From NCBI GenBank assembly GCA_012838395.1, contig DUPI01000098.1:1-20678 (forward strand): DNA of 20,678 nt. The letters run 5' to 3'. The notes beneath the pieces are model-generated. The model was not told the DNA's origin, did not search any database, and saw only the letters and a list, made by a program, of their open reading frames with translations. This document shows, piece after piece, positions 1-8,345 of the stretch; positions within the stretch are counted from its first letter, which is position 1; every line of letters begins with the position of its first letter. A program made the translations under genes and the position numbers. This DNA is from Mollicutes bacterium. Lineage in GTDB: Bacteria > Bacillota_I > Bacilli_A > RF39 > UBA660.

Positions 1-26
1 AATTTAATAATAAAGGAATGAGGACT

Positions 27-3000
27 ATGTCAAAGGGGAAACAATTTATTAATAATTTATCATACATTCAAAAAATTATCTATCTAATATCGATATTAGG
101 TATTGTTTTCTTGTTGTCAATAGCCCTTCCTACTTTAGCTAGATATAAAAATAAAAATGTTTCACCAACCCTGCCTGTTTGGGACGGTAGCGTTGCTACT
201 AAATATCGAAGAGGTAATGGTTCGGTTAAAAAACCTTATATAATATCTAATGGTTCTGAGTTGGCGTATTTTTATACTCAACTTCAAGAAACTGATTATA
301 AGGATATGTATTTTCAATTAAGTCATGATATTGTGTTGAATAGCGGGATTTTCACCTATAATTCAAAACAAGGAATTCAATATATTGTGAATGATGAAAC
401 ATATCATGTAGATGGTTATACTGGAAAATATTATGAAGATAGTAACTACCAGGGAAGCGAGAATGGTACTGTAAATATCTTTAATTCTCTTGATGGTTTT
501 AAAGGTAATTTTAATGGTAATTCCTTTACAATTTATGGTTTATATATATCTAATGAAGATGCGGAAGAAGTTGCTTTATTTACTAATTTAGAAGGTAATG
601 TTCATGATTTGTATGTAGATAATGCCGTTGTTTATGGTGGACTTTATACAGGTGGAATTGCCTCTAAAACAAATAATTCAACTATAAGAAATGTTTTATT
701 TGATGGTTACGTAATTGGTAAAGATGATGATTTAACTCAAGAGGTAACTTTGACTCCTAGTGTATCGCCTATAATTTTAGATAATATTGAAAAAACTAAT
801 TTTATTAATTTGAATAGTAATATTCCATTTGTTGGCGGAGAAATTATCTCGACATCTATTTCTGGAAATTATGTAATTAATGATGAAGCTAACAGTGAAA
901 ATGTTGTTAAGATTAATGGCGAAATACTTTCGGATGGTACTTTTGAAATTGATTTAGGTAGTAGTATTTTAAGTGCTGTTACGGTATCGGGATATACAGA
1001 TTCTTTAGAAGAAGTTACTGTAGAATTTAATAACTTACAATACAATGTTGCTTATAAGTACGCTGTAGCAGGAGGTATTGTGTCTTTAGGAAATAATACT
1101 CTTTTTGAAAATGTTATTAACAAAGCTGATGTTTATGGACACACAGCAAGTGGCGGTTTAGTTGGTGCGATTACCGATGGAATCAATATCAAACAATCAT
1201 ATAATACCGGAGAAATCATTAGTAATATTAATGCTGGTGGTCTTGCTGGTGTTATTGAGCAAAGTAATAGTGATATAACAATTTTTAAAAGTTACAACAG
1301 CGGGAATGTGACTGCCAATTATGCTGGTGGATTAATTGGAATAATTAATAACAACTTAGGTAAAGTGACTATTCAAAATGTGTTTGATGCTTTAACGACT
1401 AATTATAGTATTGTATCAATTAATGATAGTGAAGTTTTTGCTGATAAATATTATTATAATAATAATGTACCGGGAATCCAAGATGGCGTGGTTGACGGTT
1501 TATTGAATTTTACGATTCCTGAAAATTTAAGAGATAAAGACTTTATGGTTGATAATTTATCATATAATGAATTTATTGATTACGATGATTTAAACGATAA
1601 TCAAGAAAATGTTTGGATTTATGAAAATGACTCATTACCAGTCTTATTTATGGATAGCATTAATAAACCTGTCGCTAATATTCATGTTAGTATTTATTCA
1701 TGGAATAATTTTAGTACTAAATTAAAAAATTTTAAATTTACCGATAACATTACTTTTAGTATAAAAGATGCTAATGAATTAATGCCTAACAAAGAAATAT
1801 ATTACTATATTAGTAATGAGCGTGATGTTTTAACAAAAGATGAATTAGATCAAATAAATGATTGGGTTTTATATGAAGATATTGTCCAAATAACGGAAGA
1901 GGAATTGTATGTAATTTATGCTAAAGTTGTTGATTATGATGATGTTGTAACATACATAAATACTGATCTATTAATTTTGGATTTACCAGGAACGGTAGCA
2001 AGTATTGAAATGGACGAGAGAGAATGGTCAGAATTAAAAAGTGATTTAGAAACCATTTATTTTAATCACCCTATTGATTTTGTTGTTAAAACAAATGAAA
2101 ATGTTTCACCAATTGCAAGCCTTAAATATTATATTACTGATGAAGTTTTAACAGAAAAGGATTTAGATCAATTAAGTGATAGTAGTTGGGTAAATTATGA
2201 TAATAAAATTATGATTGATCAAGTTGGAGAAAATATTATCTATGTTCAAATAATTGATGACTTTGATTATATAACGTATATAAATACCGATATGATTATT
2301 TTAGATGGCTATATGACTAATGATATAGTAGTTGGGAGAAATTCTAATAGTTATTTAGATTTTGATCCTGACATTACTAACAAGTCGACAATTAGTTTGA
2401 ACTTTTCATATTCAAACAATTTAGATACCGAATTAACTGAATATAGACATACTTTATTATCTAATTTACTATTACCAATCGGAACTAAAATAACTTTAAT
2501 AGATAATGTTAAACACAAAGTTTATAATTATCAAATACCAACTGGGGATGATTATTATAATTATAATGATAGTTGTAAACCTGAGGATTTAGAATGTATT
2601 AAAGTGGCATCGTATCCCTTTACCTTGTTTAAAGAGGTTGGTGCGATTGATAAATATTTTGTTGAAGATGAGTATTATTTAGAAGGATTAGTTGAAGAAG
2701 ATTTTACAGTTATTTTAGATTTATCTAATGCTAGTATAGTAAGTAATTACAACGATGTTTCACTTTATTTAGAGCTACGCAATGAATCTGGAGATACTCT
2801 TAGAAGAACTTTAACTAACACTATAAAAAGATTTAATGTTTATTCAGATCAAGATGTTAATGCCAAATTATATTTAACAACTAATTATGTTGGTGATAGT
2901 ATTATATATAATAGTGATTCTTCTACTAACGTTAATATTTCTAGTGGTCTGAATTACAAGCAAATTAATGATTATAAAATCATTGACACAACATATGAAG

Positions 3001-3731
3001 ATAAAGAAATTGGTTTGGCCATTAAATTTGTAGATAGTGAAGAAAATTTAATTGATAAAGAACATTTAAAAAACATTTTCTTTAAAATAGGTGAAAATAA
3101 ATTTTATCCAGATAAGGATAGTATTATTAGAATTAATTTAAATAACGGTATTTCTGATTTTAATAATAAATTAACAATTGTTACAAAGAAGACAAATAAT
3201 ACTTTAGAGTCTGGAACATATTACTTTAAAATATCAAATTATGTTTCAATAGATGGTTATTATTATGATAATTTAGGTAGTGATGAAATAACAATTCCTG
3301 TTAAGGTATCGGAAGATGATTATGAAATTCCATATGGTTTTGATGTTTTAATGGAAAGTTCGCATCAAATTATTGATAAAAAACAACAAACAATTTTAGT
3401 TTCTTTTGATATTTTGCAATTTGGTTCATTAAAGAATCCTAATATAAAAGTTAGTTTATATAAAAAGAAATTATTGACTGCTTATGATCAAAATTATATA
3501 ATTGTTGATTTAGCAGATTATGTAAGTGATACTTTGAATGAGTTTAGTACCAACCTTTACTATGTAACAACTAATCCTGTTACGTATTCAGAAGAAAAAA
3601 AATTATATAATCATTTCGAACTTAATTTATTAACTGATAATTTTGACAATACTGGTTATAAGTTTGTATTTGATTTATATGATGGCAATAAAAAGATTGG
3701 AACAATAGATAAATACTTTATTGTTAAATAG
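27..3731 (+). CDS. Large exported surface protein with GLUG-like and Ig-like repeats
   Basis: About 1234 residues. I place the start at the ATG at 27 because AAAGGA (12-17) lies nine bases upstream; the in-frame ATG at 18 directly abuts that site. Residues about 13-37 form one hydrophobic helix ending in TLARYK, a signal sequence or anchor like those of SipW substrates. Residues about 160-460 hold GLUG-like motifs: GGIAS 209, GGIVS 349, GGLVG 376, GGLAG 404, GGLIG 434. Two tandem Ig-like units follow at about 554-652 and 660-760, each ending YINTD..ILD. The remaining roughly 470 residues are not recognised; they include a cysteine pair near residue 855. There is no LPxTG motif, so attachment to the wall is not by sortase. 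First visible gene of a three-gene unit with two smaller exported proteins. Likely a cell-surface adhesin or fibre-associated protein; the exact role is unknown. Confidence 0.85.
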   Translation: MSKGKQFINNLSYIQKIIYLISILGIVFLLSIALPTLARYKNKNVSPTLPVWDGSVATKYRRGNGSVKKPYIISNGSELAYFYTQLQETDYKDMYFQLSHDIVLNSGIFTYNSKQGIQYIVNDETYHVDGYTGKYYEDSNYQGSENGTVNIFNSLDGFKGNFNGNSFTIYGLYISNEDAEEVALFTNLEGNVHDLYVDNAVVYGGLYTGGIASKTNNSTIRNVLFDGYVIGKDDDLTQEVTLTPSVSPIILDNIEKTNFINLNSNIPFVGGEIISTSISGNYVINDEANSENVVKINGEILSDGTFEIDLGSSILSAVTVSGYTDSLEEVTVEFNNLQYNVAYKYAVAGGIVSLGNNTLFENVINKADVYGHTASGGLVGAITDGINIKQSYNTGEIISNINAGGLAGVIEQSNSDITIFKSYNSGNVTANYAGGLIGIINNNLGKVTIQNVFDALTTNYSIVSINDSEVFADKYYYNNNVPGIQDGVVDGLLNFTIPENLRDKDFMVDNLSYNEFIDYDDLNDNQENVWIYENDSLPVLFMDSINKPVANIHVSIYSWNNFSTKLKNFKFTDNITFSIKDANELMPNKEIYYYISNERDVLTKDELDQINDWVLYEDIVQITEEELYVIYAKVVDYDDVVTYINTDLLILDLPGTVASIEMDEREWSELKSDLETIYFNHPIDFVVKTNENVSPIASLKYYITDEVLTEKDLDQLSDSSWVNYDNKIMIDQVGENIIYVQIIDDFDYITYINTDMIILDGYMTNDIVVGRNSNSYLDFDPDITNKSTISLNFSYSNNLDTELTEYRHTLLSNLLLPIGTKITLIDNVKHKVYNYQIPTGDDYYNYNDSCKPEDLECIKVASYPFTLFKEVGAIDKYFVEDEYYLEGLVEEDFTVILDLSNASIVSNYNDVSLYLELRNESGDTLRRTLTNTIKRFNVYSDQDVNAKLYLTTNYVGDSIIYNSDSSTNVNISSGLNYKQINDYKIIDTTYEDKEIGLAIKFVDSEENLIDKEHLKNIFFKIGENKFYPDKDSIIRINLNNGISDFNNKLTIVTKKTNNTLESGTYYFKISNYVSIDGYYYDNLGSDEITIPVKVSEDDYEIPYGFDVLMESSHQIIDKKQQTILVSFDILQFGSLKNPNIKVSLYKKKLLTAYDQNYIIVDLADYVSDTLNEFSTNLYYVTTNPVTYSEEKKLYNHFELNLLTDNFDNTGYKFVFDLYDGNKKIGTIDKYFIVK
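1686..2306 (+). repeat. Two tandem Ig-like repeats inside the large surface protein
   Basis: Two units of about 100 residues align by eye. Both contain a YYI(S/T) strand, then LT..(E/D)LDQ, then W(V).Y, then a (V/I)IY.(K/Q) strand, a D.D.(V/I)TYINTD motif and ILD at the end. They are degenerate at DNA level, so the duplication is old. Such units are typical stalk modules of Firmicutes surface proteins. Confidence 0.75.
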
Positions 3732-3745
3732 AAAGAAGTGTAAAA

Positions 3746-4291
3746 ATGAAGCGTAAAATTTTAACTGTTCTATTTATATTGATATTACTAACCTTACTTT
3801 CTGGGATAACGTATTCGATTTTCCATTCAACAGCTAAATTAAATTCTAATGATCAAAGTATTGCAAAATTTATTTTTAATGCTGAAAGTAAAGAAGAATT
3901 AGAGTTTCCCTTATCTGATTTGGAACCAGGAGATACTGAGGAATATTTATTTTCTGTAAGTAATAGTGATTTAGAAAATATTAGTGATGTCTTTATTGAG
4001 TATACAATGACTATTAAAACTTATCACCTACTACCAGTTGATATTGAACTGTATAAGTTGGACGAAGATGAGGAAAAATTGATTTTAACTTGCGATGAGT
4101 CTTATACTCGCAATGAAGAGAATTACCTAATATGTAATACCCAAACGCAAGAAATGGGATATGACGAAGAACAAATCGATGATTACAAATTAAAAATAAA
4201 ATTTCCAAGTGAATATAATGATGAAATTTATTCTAATTTAGTGGATTTTATTAGTATGGAAATAAAAAGTTGGCAAAAGATAGAAGGTTAG
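3746..4291 (+). CDS. Small exported TasA/camelysin-like protein
   Basis: 181 residues, starting 14 bases after the preceding stop, with GAAAGAAGTG upstream. A basic start (MKRK) is followed by a hydrophobic helix at about 5-24 that ends in TYSIFHSTAKL, the boundary seen in SipW-processed proteins of the TasA/camelysin type. The mature part carries a DLEPGDTEEY segment, which resembles the PGD turn of TasA/CalY beta-sandwich domains, and a pair of cysteines (TCDES and ICNTQ) that could form a disulfide outside the cell. It probably is exported and folds as a beta-sandwich subunit or accessory of a surface fibre. Family membership rests on the signal sequence, size and context, not on strong residue identity. 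Confidence 0.7.
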   Translation: MKRKILTVLFILILLTLLSGITYSIFHSTAKLNSNDQSIAKFIFNAESKEELEFPLSDLEPGDTEEYLFSVSNSDLENISDVFIEYTMTIKTYHLLPVDIELYKLDEDEEKLILTCDESYTRNEENYLICNTQTQEMGYDEEQIDDYKLKIKFPSEYNDEIYSNLVDFISMEIKSWQKIEG

Positions 4292-4292
4292 G

Positions 4293-5201
4293 ATGATGAT
4301 TATGAGAAAAAAGAAAAAATATTTATTTTTAACTTTACTAGTCGTTATTGGCTTGCCTTTATTATTTTATAGTTTTACTTTTTCTAAATATATTTCTGAC
4401 TCTATTTGGGATTATTATTTACAATCGAGAGGTTTTTATTTTACTAGTGATTATTTAGGAGAAGATATTGTCCAAAATATTGATAATTTATGGGATGGTG
4501 GGAGTGTTCATTTTAATGTTAAAAACAATCTTAATGAAAAAGTTGTTACTTCATATGACATAGAATATCAAGTTACATGCACAGTCAAGGGTGAAGTAGC
4601 AGATCATGTTTCGTGTAAATTAAATGGTACTGATTCTGATACTCATGAAGGAATTTTATCTAGCTTTCAGACATGTGCTAATAATACTGGCGACGGAATT
4701 GATGTAAGTTCTTTGAGTAAAACTGATTGTGAATTGGGAGGGTACGAATGGATAACTGAAGTCGCAGCTAAAGATTTGTATTTTGACATTTTAGTAGATG
4801 ATGATTATGAGTTAAATGATTTTGTGGTTAATATAACAGCAACAAGCACTCATCCTTATAATAAATCAATTGGTGGAGATTTCACATTACATAAACGAAA
4901 CGTTTTAGAAGAAGTAGTCACCATGAATTATAAAAATTATACAAATTATGATAGATTGGTTGTTTCTAATTCTCACTCGAGTGAAAAGTGTGTAAAAATT
5001 ACTTGGGATTCTAATAAGTTGGTTATTGATGCGGATGAAACTAAATTTAATTCCTATATGGTTGATAGTGATAATTATATAAATGGGGTAAAATTTAATA
5101 TTGCCGGCAAAGAAAGTCAAAATTATGTGTTTTATAAAAAAGATTTTAATGAAACATATAATGTTAATGAATTTACCTTAACAGAATTAGACGATTGTTA
5201 G
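4293..5201 (+). CDS. Cysteine-rich exported protein, SipW-substrate type
   Basis: 302 residues from the ATG at 4293; the ATG at 4302 (299 residues, start MRKKKKY) is an equally good choice. AGAAGG at 4282-4287 suits the first start and AGGATG at 4290-4295 the second. The gene begins one base after the previous stop, so the two are translationally coupled. A lysine-rich start and a hydrophobic helix at about 10-28 run into FTFSKYISD, very close to the TYSRYVAD boundary of the exported protein at 13080-13706. The rest is predicted extracellular, beta-rich and acidic, with seven cysteines including the last residue; disulfides are likely. No catalytic motif is seen. I regard it as a fibre or coat protein handled by the neighbouring SipW-type peptidases. 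Confidence 0.7.
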   Translation: MMIMRKKKKYLFLTLLVVIGLPLLFYSFTFSKYISDSIWDYYLQSRGFYFTSDYLGEDIVQNIDNLWDGGSVHFNVKNNLNEKVVTSYDIEYQVTCTVKGEVADHVSCKLNGTDSDTHEGILSSFQTCANNTGDGIDVSSLSKTDCELGGYEWITEVAAKDLYFDILVDDDYELNDFVVNITATSTHPYNKSIGGDFTLHKRNVLEEVVTMNYKNYTNYDRLVVSNSHSSEKCVKITWDSNKLVIDADETKFNSYMVDSDNYINGVKFNIAGKESQNYVFYKKDFNETYNVNEFTLTELDDC

Positions 5202-5223
5202 TTAATACTAAAAAATAACTAAC
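5197..5223 (+). terminator. Possible weak terminator after the first surface-protein unit
   Basis: A perfect 8-bp inverted repeat, GTTAGTTA (5197-5204) and TAACTAAC (5216-5223), overlaps the stop codon at 5199-5201. It has an 11-base loop and is followed only by TTAAATTATT. The stem is all A/T-rich and the U-tract is poor, so termination may be partial. Confidence 0.35.
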
Positions 5224-5231
5224 TTAAATTA

Positions 5232-5260
5232 TTGATATGAAAATACTTTTGTGTTAATAT
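5232..5260 (+). promoter_or_regulatory. Sigma-A type promoter, extended -10, for the gene at 5279
   Basis: TTGATA (5232-5237), a 17-base spacer, then TAATAT (5255-5260) preceded by TG at 5252-5253 (extended -10). The predicted start of transcription, near 5267, would leave a leader of only about 12 bases, barely holding the AGGTGG ribosome binding site. Confidence 0.7.
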
Positions 5261-5278
5261 AGAATTAGGTGGTAGAAA

Positions 5279-5815
5279 ATGAAGGTATTGGAAATTACAA
5301 AAAAAATTATTACAACTGTGTTAGGGATTGCTTTTTTTGCTTTCGCTCTAACGTTTACAATATTATTGTTATACCGAAATAAATATGGGATTACTCAATT
5401 TGAGAACACATCATTAGTTATAATTGGGAATGAAATAACATCTGAAAATTATCAAAAAGGTGACTTAGTAGTTGTTGAAGGTCAAAGTATTGATAAATTT
5501 GTTGAAGGTGATGAAATATTCGTTTATCAATTAAAGGCAGGTGGAGCAGTTAATATTGATTTAGGGGTTGTAGGTTCGATTGATATTCCTGCAAAAGAAA
5601 TTTCTTTTGAAAATGGTGAAACATATTCAACTGAGTTCGTAATAGGAAAAACTTCAAAAATATATAATGATTTAGGAACCTATTTATCGATTATTACTTC
5701 TAAATGGGGATTCCTATTTATGGTTTTAGTTCCAAGTTTCTTAATATTTATTTTTCAAGTGTATGCATTAATCATTGAAATTAAATATGGAGAAGAGGAA
5801 ATGGTCACTTATTAA
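5279..5815 (+). CDS. Signal-peptidase-like membrane protein, probably inactive
   Basis: 178 residues; AGGTGG lies upstream of the ATG. Architecture matches two-helix SipW/ER-type signal peptidases: a helix at about 10-32, an outer domain with GDLVVVEG and a later EGDEIFVY (the two GD boxes of the family), and a second helix at about 139-165. The catalytic boxes are missing. Where active members have (S/T)GSM this protein reads VIIGNEITSEN, and the TH(R/E) histidine box is replaced by a glycine-rich stretch, AVNIDLGVVG. It may be a pseudo-enzyme, such as a regulator, chaperone or dimer partner of the two intact peptidases encoded downstream. It has its own promoter and terminator, so it can be expressed apart from them. 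A divergent enzyme using other residues cannot be excluded. Confidence 0.7.
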   Translation: MKVLEITKKIITTVLGIAFFAFALTFTILLLYRNKYGITQFENTSLVIIGNEITSENYQKGDLVVVEGQSIDKFVEGDEIFVYQLKAGGAVNIDLGVVGSIDIPAKEISFENGETYSTEFVIGKTSKIYNDLGTYLSIITSKWGFLFMVLVPSFLIFIFQVYALIIEIKYGEEEMVTY

Positions 5816-5829
5816 TAAGAATGTATAAC

Positions 5830-5860
5830 AAAAACACATAAATTTAATGTGTTTTTTTGT
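5830..5860 (+). terminator. Rho-independent terminator
   Basis: AAAAACACAT (5830-5839) pairs with ATGTGTTTTT (5847-5856) around a 7-base loop, and the T-run continues through 5858. It closes the single-gene unit of the signal-peptidase-like protein. Confidence 0.85.
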
Positions 5861-5891
5861 TTTATTTTTTAGCGAAATAAGTTTTAATTTG

Positions 5892-5920
5892 TTGTAAATA
5901 ATTTTCTAATATGGTAAAAT
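5892..5920 (+). promoter_or_regulatory. Sigma-A type promoter for the five-gene operon
   Basis: TTGTAA (5892-5897), a 17-base spacer, and TAAAAT (5915-5920) with TG at 5912-5913. Transcription would start near 5927, about 35 bases before the chosen ATG at 5962. No other convincing promoter is seen before 12871. Confidence 0.7.
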
Positions 5921-5961
5921 CTATATAGGATAGATTGTATCAAAGAGTAGGAAGGGTAACT

Positions 5962-8343
5962 ATGACTTTAAAAAATAATCAGACTGTCGAAAAGGCGATT
6001 AATTTTTTGTTAAATATATTAATTTTCATATTTAGCATATTTTTACTGGTTTCAATATATACTGGATTTCAAACAAGGATTATCGGTAATGATTATGCTA
6101 ATTTTTTTGGTTATTCTTTATTCGAAGTTCAAACAGGAAGTATGGAAGGCTCAATTGATGCTGGAGATTGGATTGTTGTTAAATTAACTCCAAAAGTGGA
6201 ATTAAATGATATTGTTACTTATGAATTAAATGGTGAATATATCACCCATCGAATCATTGAAGTTTATAACGGTACTTATATTACCCAAGGTGATGCTAAT
6301 AACGCTAAAGATGCTCCAGTTGATCAAAGTCAAATTATCGGTAAGGTGGTTAAGGTTTTGTCAGGATTTGGAATTATTAGAAAAACCTTATTTAACCCAG
6401 CTGTGTTATTAACTCTTATTATTACATTATTTGCATTTAACTCAGCTTTTAAAAATAATAAAATATCTTTTAATGGTAATAAGATAAATTTCAATAATCT
6501 AATAAATAGTTTTCTTTCAACACTTGAAAATTTAATAGAGAAATTAAAAGAACGCCTAAATGGCCAAACGATACCTAGTGATTATTCTGGTTTTTGGGAT
6601 GAAACTAAATCATATAATATAGGCCAAGATAATAGTTTTTATGATACAAAAGAATATGAAAAACTTGAAGAAGAATTGAGCAAAACAGCACTTTATCGAA
6701 TTGTTTCGGTAGATAATGAAGAGGTTAATGAAGATTTTAAAGTTTTAACTCCAAAGAATAAAACTAAGGAAGAAATTGAAGAAGAGTTGGGAAAAACCTC
6801 TCTTTATCGAATTGTTTCGGTAGATACTAGTGATGTTGGTGAGAAATACAAGGATGTAGGAGTAAAAGTTGAAAAACAAAATCAAACTCAAACTTCACCT
6901 AAAGTAGAAAAATATGCTGAACTTGAAGACGAATTGGGAAAAACCTCTATTTTTAGAGTTATCTCTGTTGATGCTGATGAGGTAAATAAGAAAGAAATAA
7001 CTACTGAGGATGTAGATAACAAACCTGTGGAAGATTTAGAAAAGACCTCTCATTATCGTTTTATTTCAGTCGCACCTGATGAAATTGATAATACCTTATT
7101 AGAGGTTGCTGAAAATGAAATGAAAAATCCAAAACCAAAAGAACTTCCGCAAGAAAAGGTTGCTGAGCCAGAACCAGAAGAAATTCCAGTTGAGGAAGTT
7201 GAAGGTTTAACCTCAATTAATCTTGACTTGTTAAAAAGTAAAAACAGTAGAAAAGGTAAAAATATTATCGATAAGATTTTGATTATAAAAAAGGAAGAAA
7301 TAAACGAACTAATTGATATTATAGTTAAAGATGATTCAACTTATGTATATCGTGCAATGGTTAAAAATAAACTAACAACAACTTATACTGATGCTAAATA
7401 TTACGATTATTATGGAACTGTTGAGATTGAAAGTCGTGGTCGAAATTTAATATCAAAGGTTAAAAAAATAGTTAGCGTTATTGCTGAAAAATTAATTAAA
7501 GATTATAAAGGTAAAGATACTAAATATGGAAATATTGTTGAAAGTTATGTAAAAATATTTACTTTAATAGCTAACTTAGAACAAGCAAGAGATTCAGTTA
7601 GTGATGCAAAGGCTAAAAGGGAATTTTATAAGAAAGAATTAACAAAATATTACAAGGATTGGGATAATCAAAGGATTGAAAATCTAATTGAAGAAATAAT
7701 GAAGGTTCAAAAAAGGTATTCAGATACTATAGAATTCTTCTTGAAAAAGTTAGAAACTAATACCTTTGATTTGAAGTTAAATAAAATTGCAGGCGTTAAA
7801 AATATGTTTGGCTTAGAACTTGATCATAATATTTCATTTAGTAAAGTATACAGTGATTATATTGTCGACAAAACTTATTCTGAGGGAATTGTCGCTGAAG
7901 ATAAAATTTCAGTGTTGTTAACGTTATTATCTGTTCGATTAGTTAATGATATGCTAACCGCTGATTTTGGTAAGAAATATGTATTCTACATTCCTTCGAG
8001 CTTATATTCAAAAGTGAGAAAATTTGCAAGCTTATTAAGAATAATTGATAATGAATATGCTAAGGTCAATGTTATTATTTTAGTTACATATGAAATGTTA
8101 ATAAAAAACAAACAAATTATAAAAGAATATCGTAAAAAAGGATATAGGTTTGGTTTAGTCTTTGATAAAGATGACAAGCTTTTAAAAAAGGATCGCCCAA
8201 ATTTATATATTGTGAATTGTATTTTTATTAATAAAAGAGACGCTGATATGGCAACTATACTTTCATCTATTCCAGAAGATCTTTCTGGTAAAATCATTTC
8301 TGAAAATATAGTTGAAAAAGTCGGCGATATTGGGGGTGAATAG
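5962..8343 (+). CDS. SipW-type signal peptidase fused to a repeat-bearing cytoplasmic region
   Basis: 793 residues from the ATG at 5962, chosen because AGGAAGGG (5949-5956) sits five bases upstream; the in-frame TTG at 5935 has no such site. Residues 1-160 are a complete SipW-type peptidase: helix about 10-37, nucleophile box TGSM (Ser60), THR box (His96), a GDANNAKD segment (Asp111, Asp117), second helix about 142-162. By the usual topology everything after about 163 is cytoplasmic. That part is unusual: four copies of a KTSLYRIVSVD-like core (241-251, 278-288, 327-337, 361-370), a degenerate fifth near 417, a Pro/Glu-rich linker, then about 370 unrecognised residues with a mixed helical and alpha/beta look. 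Typical SipW proteins are about 190 residues. Two bases separate it from the ATPase gene. I infer that the tail docks the ATPase or its partner to an active peptidase. Confidence 0.8.
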   Translation: MTLKNNQTVEKAINFLLNILIFIFSIFLLVSIYTGFQTRIIGNDYANFFGYSLFEVQTGSMEGSIDAGDWIVVKLTPKVELNDIVTYELNGEYITHRIIEVYNGTYITQGDANNAKDAPVDQSQIIGKVVKVLSGFGIIRKTLFNPAVLLTLIITLFAFNSAFKNNKISFNGNKINFNNLINSFLSTLENLIEKLKERLNGQTIPSDYSGFWDETKSYNIGQDNSFYDTKEYEKLEEELSKTALYRIVSVDNEEVNEDFKVLTPKNKTKEEIEEELGKTSLYRIVSVDTSDVGEKYKDVGVKVEKQNQTQTSPKVEKYAELEDELGKTSIFRVISVDADEVNKKEITTEDVDNKPVEDLEKTSHYRFISVAPDEIDNTLLEVAENEMKNPKPKELPQEKVAEPEPEEIPVEEVEGLTSINLDLLKSKNSRKGKNIIDKILIIKKEEINELIDIIVKDDSTYVYRAMVKNKLTTTYTDAKYYDYYGTVEIESRGRNLISKVKKIVSVIAEKLIKDYKGKDTKYGNIVESYVKIFTLIANLEQARDSVSDAKAKREFYKKELTKYYKDWDNQRIENLIEEIMKVQKRYSDTIEFFLKKLETNTFDLKLNKIAGVKNMFGLELDHNISFSKVYSDYIVDKTYSEGIVAEDKISVLLTLLSVRLVNDMLTADFGKKYVFYIPSSLYSKVRKFASLLRIIDNEYAKVNVIILVTYEMLIKNKQIIKEYRKKGYRFGLVFDKDDKLLKKDRPNLYIVNCIFINKRDADMATILSSIPEDLSGKIISENIVEKVGDIGGE
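6652..7092 (+). repeat. Four short protein repeats in the peptidase fusion
   Basis: Each unit is an acidic helix-like lead (LEEEL) followed by a (S/G)KT(S/A).(Y/F)R(I/V/F)(V/I)SV(D/A) core and an acidic tail (.EV or .EI). Units are spaced about 37-49 residues apart. The first two share 25 identical bases (6691-6715 and 6802-6826), which points to recent duplication; the last is the most degenerate. Confidence 0.85.
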
Positions 8344-8345
8344 AT

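Noticed and set aside
27..3731. Sortase-anchored adhesin
   Set aside because: The C-terminus ends KYFIVK without LPxTG, hydrophobic segment or basic tail.
7900..8340. Degenerate EAL-like domain at the end of the peptidase fusion
   Set aside because: The pattern of a helix followed by KGYRFGLVFD recalls EAL barrels, but no catalytic EAL motif or metal ligands are present, so it remains only a fold hint.
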